18,742 nucleotides of DNA from an uncultured Porphyromonadaceae bacterium (GTDB lineage Bacteria > Bacteroidota > Bacteroidia > Bacteroidales > Muribaculaceae), in the NCBI GenBank assembly GCA_937989585.1, contig CALKRW010000057.1, positions 1-18,742 on the forward strand, written 5' to 3'. The notes beneath the pieces are model-generated. The model ran no database searches. It had not been told where the DNA came from and saw nothing but the letters and a program-made list of their open reading frames with translations. The position numbers were made by a program, and so were the translations under genes. How positions within the stretch are numbered: the stretch's first letter is position 1; each line of letters opens with the position of its first letter. Below are positions 12,779-18,742 of this stretch, in pieces.

Positions 12779-14227
12779 ATGGGAAAACACACGTTCCAAC
12801 GCATCATACCGGCGGCTCTCTGCACGCTATGGGCCGCTTCCGTCCTTGCCGGCGTCCCGGACGCAGCATGCGCCGACACGGACTCACTGCCTGACATCCG
12901 CGTCACAGGCGACACGCTGCCTGTGCCTTCATGGAAATATGTCTCGGACCACGCGCCCACGATGCCCGACGCCGACCCGTGGTGGCGGCAGTTCAACGAC
13001 CCCCTGCTCGACGAACTCATCGCCACGGCGTGCGACGGCAACTATGACCTGTCGCTGGCCATGCGCCGCATGGAACTGTCACGCCTGCAGATGAAGCAGG
13101 CCGAGTCGGCATGGTATCCTACAGTCAGCGCCCAGGCGGGATGGACCAAGACTCGCACCTCGGCCCGCGAGATGACCGGAGGGCGCCCGGTGACCGACGA
13201 TTTCTTCTCGCTGGGACTGTCCGCGTCATGGGAGATAGACGTCTTCGGCCGCATCCGAGACAACGTGCAGAGCATGAAGAAGTCGTGGCAGGCCTCGCAG
13301 GAGGACTACACCTCGGCCCAGATATCGCTCTGCGCCCAACTCTCGTCGGAATATGTCACACTGCGCGCCTATCAGGCCCAACTCGAGGTCGCTCGCCGAC
13401 TCAGCGCCGAGGAGGACTCGGTGCTCGACATAGCCGTGACACGCCACGAGTGCGCCCTGGCCTCGGGACTCGATGTCTCGCAGGCACGCACCGTCCTCTA
13501 TTCCACACAGGCCGCCGTGCCGGCACTCGAGACCTCGGTGGCCACGACCATAAACGCCATTCTGCTGCTGCTTGGCTCGGAGGCCGACACGCAGAGGTGG
13601 ACGGCACGTCTGGCCGAGCCGGCACCGATACCGATGTTCTCGGGACTCGTCTCCGCCGACATTCCCCTCGACCTTCTGCGACGCCGTCCTGACGTGGCCG
13701 CCTCGGAGTACCGTGTCGCCGCACTCGCCGCCGCGACCGGTGTCGCACGCAAGGACTTCCTGCCGACGCTCGCAATCAACGCCTCGGTCGGAACCTCCGC
13801 ACACAACGCGGGCGACCTGTTCTCGAAGGACTCGTTCACCTACACCATAGCCCCTACCCTGACGTGGACCGTGTTCTCGGGTTTCTCGCGCAAGTACGCC
13901 CTCGCCGAGGCCAAGGTCCAGACCATGGAGGCCATCGACAGTTACAACTACACGCTGCAGAGCGCCGTCTCCGAGGTGAACAACGCCATCACCACCTACC
14001 GCAACGCGCTGCGCCGCACCGGGATGCTGAACAACGTCCTCGCCGAGAGCCGCAAGAGTTTCGACTACTCGCTCGACCAGTACCGCCAAGGCCTCTCGGG
14101 TTTCCTCAACCTGCTCAACTCGCAGATTGACCTCCTCAACTACAACAACTCACTGATACAGGAGCAGATGAGCGCCCAACTCGCCGTCATCTCGCTCTAC
14201 CGCGCACTCGGCGGCGGCTGGGAATAA
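12779..14227 (+). CDS. outer-membrane factor of an RND efflux system (TolC/NodT-like)
   Basis: A 482-residue protein of the outer-membrane efflux family, forming the trimeric exit duct of the pump. After a signal peptide (MGKHTFQRIIPAALCTLWAA) it has the family-typical DPWWRQFNDPLLDELI at about 65-80. Two OEP repeats of long helices follow; SLGLSASWEIDVFGRIRDNV marks the first repeat, DIPLDLLRRRPDVAASEYRVA the middle, and APTLTWTVFSGF plus the NNALITxYRNAL-like helix the second. C31 (DAAC) is a poor lipobox, so N-terminal acylation, common in NodT proteins, is uncertain. It is first in the three-gene operon, with a 52-bp gap to the adaptor. Confidence 0.92.
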   Translation: MGKHTFQRIIPAALCTLWAASVLAGVPDAACADTDSLPDIRVTGDTLPVPSWKYVSDHAPTMPDADPWWRQFNDPLLDELIATACDGNYDLSLAMRRMELSRLQMKQAESAWYPTVSAQAGWTKTRTSAREMTGGRPVTDDFFSLGLSASWEIDVFGRIRDNVQSMKKSWQASQEDYTSAQISLCAQLSSEYVTLRAYQAQLEVARRLSAEEDSVLDIAVTRHECALASGLDVSQARTVLYSTQAAVPALETSVATTINAILLLLGSEADTQRWTARLAEPAPIPMFSGLVSADIPLDLLRRRPDVAASEYRVAALAAATGVARKDFLPTLAINASVGTSAHNAGDLFSKDSFTYTIAPTLTWTVFSGFSRKYALAEAKVQTMEAIDSYNYTLQSAVSEVNNAITTYRNALRRTGMLNNVLAESRKSFDYSLDQYRQGLSGFLNLLNSQIDLLNYNNSLIQEQMSAQLAVISLYRALGGGWE

Positions 14228-14279
14228 AGCGACACGATACATGAACATACCGACATAAGAACACATATATCTTTCCATC

Positions 14280-15380
14280 ATGAAAGTCCAGATTATAATC
14301 CTCAGTTCCGTCCTCGTCCTCACGGCCTGCCACAAGAAGGACCCCCGGACCTCCGACGAGCCAATCCCGGTCCAGGTCACGGCCGCGGTCACCGATTCGG
14401 TGACCCTGCACACGCAGTATCCCGGCACCCTCTATGCCAACAAGGCCGTCGACGTGGTGTGCCGCGTCAACGGCCAGTTGCAGAAAGTCCTGTACAAGGA
14501 AGGCTCGTATGTCAGGGCCGGCCAGCCCCTGTTCATCATGGAGTCGACCACATACGCCAACGCCGTCAGCGAGGCTAAGGCCGCGCTCGCCAACGCACAG
14601 AGCGCGTACGCCTACGCCTCGCGCAACTACGCGGCCATGCAGAAGGCCCTCGAGAAGGACGCCGTGGCCGAGATGGAGGTACTGCAGGCGAAAAGCGCGA
14701 TGGAAGAGTCACAGGCACAGATACGCTCGGCGCGCGCCCGGCTGTCCGACGCCTCGACCATGCTTGGCTACTGCACGGTGCGCGCGCCTTTCTCGGGATA
14801 TGTCTCAGCCTCGAAATTCGACCCGGGAGCATACATCGGCGGACAGGCCGAGCCCGTCACCATGTGCAGCATGTATGACAACACCTCGATGCAGATTCAC
14901 TTCTCGGTCGAGGACGAGCAGGGCCTCGCCTCGGTCGCCGACAGCGCCGCAAGCCGATATGGCCTCGACCTGAAGCACATCCCGGTGACTTTCCAGACAC
15001 CGCTCGGACACCCATACACGGCATCGCTCGACTACGTGGCCCCCGACATTGACGCCGGAACGGGAACTATGCTCCTGAAAGCAAGCATCGAGAATCCCGC
15101 GGGCGAACTCAAGCAGGGCATGTTCTGCACAATCTCGCTGCCATATCGGACTCTGCCCAAGGCCGTTCTGGTCAGGGACGCCTCGATATCCACCGACCAG
15201 CGAGGCAAGTTCCTCTATGTCGTCAACGATTCCGACAAGGTAGTCTATACCCCGGTGACCGTAAGCGAACTCTTCCACGACTCCCTTCGTGTCGTGACCT
15301 CAGGCATACGGCCCGGCCAGCGTTATGTCACCTCGGCCATACTCAAGGTGCGCGACGGCATGACTGTCAAACCCATGTGA
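14280..15380 (+). CDS. RND periplasmic adaptor (membrane fusion protein)
   Basis: A 366-residue lipoprotein: hydrophobic signal with LTAC and lipidated C17, so inner-membrane anchored in the periplasm. A lipoyl/barrel-sandwich half (YPGTLYANKAVDVVCRVNGQ) is followed by an alanine-rich helical hairpin (about 90-155, EAKAALANAQSAYAYASRNY onward) and the returning lipoyl half, YCTVRAPFSGYVSASKFDPG. The beta-barrel and membrane-proximal domains complete the adaptor. It bridges pump and outer-membrane duct. The stop is 18 bp before the GTG start of the pump gene, so the two are tightly coupled. Confidence 0.94.
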   Translation: MKVQIIILSSVLVLTACHKKDPRTSDEPIPVQVTAAVTDSVTLHTQYPGTLYANKAVDVVCRVNGQLQKVLYKEGSYVRAGQPLFIMESTTYANAVSEAKAALANAQSAYAYASRNYAAMQKALEKDAVAEMEVLQAKSAMEESQAQIRSARARLSDASTMLGYCTVRAPFSGYVSASKFDPGAYIGGQAEPVTMCSMYDNTSMQIHFSVEDEQGLASVADSAASRYGLDLKHIPVTFQTPLGHPYTASLDYVAPDIDAGTGTMLLKASIENPAGELKQGMFCTISLPYRTLPKAVLVRDASISTDQRGKFLYVVNDSDKVVYTPVTVSELFHDSLRVVTSGIRPGQRYVTSAILKVRDGMTVKPM

Positions 15381-15398
15381 AACTAAAATCCTACTGCC

Positions 15399-18300
15399 GT
15401 GTTTTCGAAATTCTTCATACAGAGGCCTATCTTCGCCATCGTCATCGCCATCATCATGGTCATGGGCGGCGTGCTGTGCTTCAGACTGCTGCCCATCGCG
15501 CAATACCCCAACATCTCGCCGCCCACGGTGATGGTATCCGCCCAGTACCCCGGCGCCGACGCGACGACCGTGGCCAACACCGTGGGCGCTCCGCTCGAGC
15601 AGCAGATCAACGGCGTGGACAACATGATGTACATGTCGTCGCAGTCGTCCGACGGCCAGTACATGCTCACCATCACCTTCGAGGTCGGCACCGACGTCGA
15701 CCAGGCCGCCATCAAGGTACAGAACCGCGTCAGCCAGGTCCAGTCAACCCTGCCCTCGCCCGTAATCGAGAACGGCGTGACAGTACAGAAGCGCTCGTCG
15801 AACATGCTGCTGTTCCTCGCCCTCGAGGCCGACACGGCCATGCACTATGACGCTCTCTACCTGACCAACTACGCCCAGCTGCACATCAACGAGGCACTCT
15901 CGCGCGTAGAGGGCGTCGGCGAGGTCCAGGCTTTCGGCGGAGGCGACTACAGCATGCGCGTGTGGCTCGACCCGCAGAAGATGTATGCCCGCGGACTTAC
16001 GCCGGCCGACATTCGCGAGGCCATCGAGAGCCAGAACATCGACGTCTCTGCCGGTGACGTAGGCGCTGACCCCGGCTCCGACTCCGAGTTCCAGTACACG
16101 CTGACGTCAAAGGGCATGCTGCAGTCGGCAAAGGAGTTCGGCGACATCATAATCAAGACCGACGCCGACGGCGGAATCCTCCACCTGCGCGACATCGCCC
16201 GAGTCGAACTTGGCTCGGACAGTTACTCCAACATCGCGCGCGTCAACGGCGTGCAGACAGCGCTCATCGCCGTCTCACAGAACTCGGACGCCAACGCCGT
16301 GTCGACGGCCAACGGTGTCATCGCCGAACTCGAGCGGCTCAAGCCCTACTTCCCGGCAGGCGTGGACTACCGCATCATCCAGAACACGACAGACTTCATC
16401 AACGCATCCATCGACGACCTGGCCCAGACTTTCGTCGAGACCACGCTGATCGTGATGATTGTCATCCTCCTGTTCCTGCAGAGCTGGCGCGCGACCATCA
16501 TCCCCATGCTCACGATCCCCGTGTCGCTCATCACGACCTTCGCGGTCATGTACATCATGGGGTTCAGCCTCAACACGCTGACGCTGTTCGGTCTCGTGCT
16601 CGCCATCGCCATAGTGGTGGATGACGCCATAGTGGTGGTCGAGGACGTGTCGCGCCTGCTGGCGACAGGCAAGTACACGTCACGCGAGGCGGCCATCCAG
16701 GCCATGAAGGAACTCACGGGCCCCATCGTCGGCGAGGTCCTCGTGCTCCTGTCGGTATTCATCCCCACGGCCTTCATCTCGGGAATGACAGGCGAACTCT
16801 ACAAGCAGTTCGCGCTGACCATCGCTGTCTCGACGGCCTTCTCGGGCTTCAACGCCCTGACCTTCACGCCGGCCATGTGCGCGCTGTTCATGCGTCCGCC
16901 CAAGCCGTCGAAGTTCGTCGTCTACAAGGCCTTCAACAAAGGCTTCGGCGCGACCCTCGCCCTGTACATGCGCATCGTGGGTACCTTCCTACGCAAGCCC
17001 CGCGTGGCCATCGCCGCCTACCTCGTCATCGTGGCCCTGGCTTTCTGGGCCTTCATCAAGACCCCCACGACATATATTCCCGAGGAGGACATGGGCTACT
17101 TCATGACCAACATCCAGCTGCCGGTCGACGCGTCGCTCGAACGCACGGACGCCATATCGGCCGAGGTCGCCAGGGCCATAGGCAAGGTGGACGGCGTGCG
17201 CGACGTAATGACCGTGGCCGGCTACTCGTTCATGGGTGGCTCCGGCTCGAACATGGGCGGCTGCTTCGTGATTCTCGAGCCATGGGCCAAGCGCAAGGCC
17301 AAGTCGCTCCAGATTAACGAAATCATCGGAAAGGTAAACGAGATCACCGCCCGCTATCAGGAACCGGTAATCTTCTCGCTCAACCCGCCGGCCATCCCCG
17401 GCCTTGGCATGACCTCGGGACTTCAGATGCAGATTCTCGACATCAACGCCCTGGGCCCGCAGGGACTAATGGAGGCTATAGACGACATCCGCGCCGGGGC
17501 GGCAAAGGACCCGAACATCAAGGAGGTCACCTCGCTCTACGAGGGCCTCGTGCCGCAGTACCTGCTTAAGGTAGACCGCGACCGCGCGAAACTGATGGGC
17601 ATACCCATCGAGAACATATACAACGCCATATCGTCGTATGTCGGCGGCTCGTTCGTCAACGAGTTCGAGGACTTCAACCGCATGTACCAGGTCACGCTCG
17701 GCGGCATGGCCAAGGGCCGCAACCATCCCGAGGACGTGCTTCAACTCGCCGTAGCCAACTCCAAGGGCGAGATGGTGCCCTTCTCGTCGTTCGCCAGCAT
17801 ACAGGAAATCGAGGGAGCCCCGCAGGTCGACCGCTACAACATGTACACCACGGCTCAGATCACGGCCACTCCGGCCGACGGCGTCTCAACCTCGGAGGCC
17901 ATAGCCTCGATGGAGAAGATACTCGGCGAGCAACTTGGCAACAACTACTCGTACGCATGGACCGGCGAGGCCATGCAGGAGACACAGTCGGGAGCGACCA
18001 TCACCACCGTCCTGCTGTTCGCGGTCATCATGACCCTGCTCGTCCTGGCCGCGCAGTACGGCTCGCTGACCGACCCAGTCGCCGTGGTCATCGCCATGCC
18101 CACGGCCATCCTCGGCGCCGTCATCGGCTGCTTCTTTATGGGCGAGGCCGTCAGCATCTACACCCAGATCGGCATCATCCTCCTTCTGGGCCTCTCGGCC
18201 AAGAACGCCATCCTCATCGTGGAATACGCCATGGACTACCGCCGCGGCGGCATGCCCATACGTCAGGCCGCCGCGGACGCTGGCCGTGTCCGCTTCCGGC

Positions 18301-18635
18301 CCATCATGATGACGGCACTGGCCTTCGTGTTCGGCGTTATGCCCATGCTATTCGCAAGCGGCGCGGGCGCCGCCTCGCAGAAAGCCCTCGGCGCCGCCGT
18401 AGTATTCGGCATGCTCATCAACGCCGTAGTCGGCACCCTCTTCGTTCCCAACTTCTGGGAACTCCTGCAGCGTTTCGGCGAGAAACACCTCGCCGGCTTC
18501 TTCAACGCCTCCTCCGGCCAAACCGCCCAATCCACCCCGACGCAGGCGCCATCCGCGGAACAGCCATCGCAATCCGGCCACCCTTCGCAAGCAGAAACGA
18601 CACCTACTTCGGAACAGACCCCAAAATCCGAATAA
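15399..18635 (+). CDS. RND efflux pump, inner-membrane transporter (HAE1/AcrB-like)
   Basis: A 1078-residue pump with the AcrB layout: N-terminal MFSKFFIQRPIFAIV helix, porter loop, a six-helix bundle, a second loop and a second bundle. Proton-relay residues are present: D408-D409 in IVVDDAIVVVEDV and K935 in GLSAKNAILIVEYA. Other hallmarks are PIAQYPNISPPTV, QQINGVDNMMYMSSQS and FNALTFTPAMCALF. It exchanges protons for hydrophobic or amphiphilic compounds taken from the periplasm; the substrate range is not predictable. The start is GTG 15399, which gives the family N-terminus exactly. Unusual is a tail of roughly 45 residues rich in Q, S, T and P (from about 1034) with no AcrB counterpart. 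Confidence 0.96.
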   Translation: MFSKFFIQRPIFAIVIAIIMVMGGVLCFRLLPIAQYPNISPPTVMVSAQYPGADATTVANTVGAPLEQQINGVDNMMYMSSQSSDGQYMLTITFEVGTDVDQAAIKVQNRVSQVQSTLPSPVIENGVTVQKRSSNMLLFLALEADTAMHYDALYLTNYAQLHINEALSRVEGVGEVQAFGGGDYSMRVWLDPQKMYARGLTPADIREAIESQNIDVSAGDVGADPGSDSEFQYTLTSKGMLQSAKEFGDIIIKTDADGGILHLRDIARVELGSDSYSNIARVNGVQTALIAVSQNSDANAVSTANGVIAELERLKPYFPAGVDYRIIQNTTDFINASIDDLAQTFVETTLIVMIVILLFLQSWRATIIPMLTIPVSLITTFAVMYIMGFSLNTLTLFGLVLAIAIVVDDAIVVVEDVSRLLATGKYTSREAAIQAMKELTGPIVGEVLVLLSVFIPTAFISGMTGELYKQFALTIAVSTAFSGFNALTFTPAMCALFMRPPKPSKFVVYKAFNKGFGATLALYMRIVGTFLRKPRVAIAAYLVIVALAFWAFIKTPTTYIPEEDMGYFMTNIQLPVDASLERTDAISAEVARAIGKVDGVRDVMTVAGYSFMGGSGSNMGGCFVILEPWAKRKAKSLQINEIIGKVNEITARYQEPVIFSLNPPAIPGLGMTSGLQMQILDINALGPQGLMEAIDDIRAGAAKDPNIKEVTSLYEGLVPQYLLKVDRDRAKLMGIPIENIYNAISSYVGGSFVNEFEDFNRMYQVTLGGMAKGRNHPEDVLQLAVANSKGEMVPFSSFASIQEIEGAPQVDRYNMYTTAQITATPADGVSTSEAIASMEKILGEQLGNNYSYAWTGEAMQETQSGATITTVLLFAVIMTLLVLAAQYGSLTDPVAVVIAMPTAILGAVIGCFFMGEAVSIYTQIGIILLLGLSAKNAILIVEYAMDYRRGGMPIRQAAADAGRVRFRPIMMTALAFVFGVMPMLFASGAGAASQKALGAAVVFGMLINAVVGTLFVPNFWELLQRFGEKHLAGFFNASSGQTAQSTPTQAPSAEQPSQSGHPSQAETTPTSEQTPKSE

Positions 18636-18687
18636 CAAGCATCTTAACGATAGGCTGCATCTCCAAGGGGCCGCGCCGTAAACACAA

Positions 18688-18742
18688 TGAAGTGACCCCA
18701 AAAAGTTGGACAGATTATTAACTATCTTGATTGAGAAAGAGT
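18688..18742. mobile_element. terminus of an IS3-family insertion sequence, cut by the window edge
   Basis: From 18688 the sequence begins TGAAGTGACCCC and continues AAAAAGTTGGACAG. This is the terminal inverted-repeat pattern of IS3-family (IS150-type) elements: TG at the tip, then a GACCCC-AAAAGTTGGACA core. The transposase and other end would lie beyond the window, so orientation and intactness are unknown. The tip is 52 bp after the pump stop codon. The flanking bases ACAA (18684-18687) would be the target duplication if the other end repeats them. Confidence 0.7.

Noticed and set aside
13226..14089. 287-codon minus-strand ORF opposite the outer-membrane factor
   Set aside because: Low-complexity glycine/arginine/valine product, antisense to a strongly supported gene.

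Overview
The window looks like chromosomal DNA from a GC-rich member of the Bacteroidales, probably a Muribaculaceae-like gut bacterium; the genus cannot be fixed from the sequence alone. The evidence is repeated Bacteroidetes-type promoters (TTTG, a 19-20 nt spacer, then TAnnTTTG), starts without Shine-Dalgarno sequences, and protein families typical of the group (DUF1573, DUF3943, a Bacteroidetes-type CPA2 antiporter with a Usp-like tail). No rRNA, tRNA or CRISPR array is visible.

Layout. (1) 1-2860 is an accessory, AT-richer, repeat-laden stretch. It has about 700 bp without a convincing gene (9-bp and 10-bp tandem repeats, a hairpin repeat, an orphan leftward promoter). Next comes an MNT/HEPN toxin-antitoxin pair (mntA-hepT), a convergent unknown lipoprotein gene, and a second gene-free stretch holding four 40-bp tandem repeats. 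A 44-bp near-identical direct repeat brackets the toxin-antitoxin plus lipoprotein block. (2) 2861-8634 is GC-rich core metabolism: meaB (cobalamin-enzyme GTPase chaperone) followed by a small DUF1573 secreted protein, a convergent DUF3943 protein, then asd (aspartate-semialdehyde dehydrogenase) and a CPA2 cation/proton antiporter. (3) 8635-9703 is an AT-richer insert: a promoter whose spacer is a perfect 7-bp inverted repeat, a 16-codon ORF overlapped by a terminator-like hairpin, and then an unrecognised secreted cysteine-containing protein. (4) 9743-12712 holds manC (GDP-mannose synthesis), a TPR protein in the same unit, and a BASS-like transporter driven by a promoter lying inside the end of the TPR gene. 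(5) 12731-18635 is a complete tripartite RND efflux operon in the order outer-membrane factor, periplasmic adaptor, inner-membrane pump, preceded by a nested inverted repeat that ends 3 bp before the first start codon. (6) From 18688 the window runs into the terminus of an IS3-family insertion sequence.

Functional reading. The three efflux genes should assemble one envelope-spanning pump. asd feeds the lysine/threonine/methionine and diaminopimelate pathways, manC feeds GDP-mannose into glycan synthesis, and MeaB should protect methylmalonyl-CoA mutase encoded elsewhere. The most promising undescribed element is the 8708-8830 leader with its downstream secreted protein. The repeat-bracketed toxin-antitoxin/lipoprotein block and the operator-like inverted repeat before the efflux operon come next.
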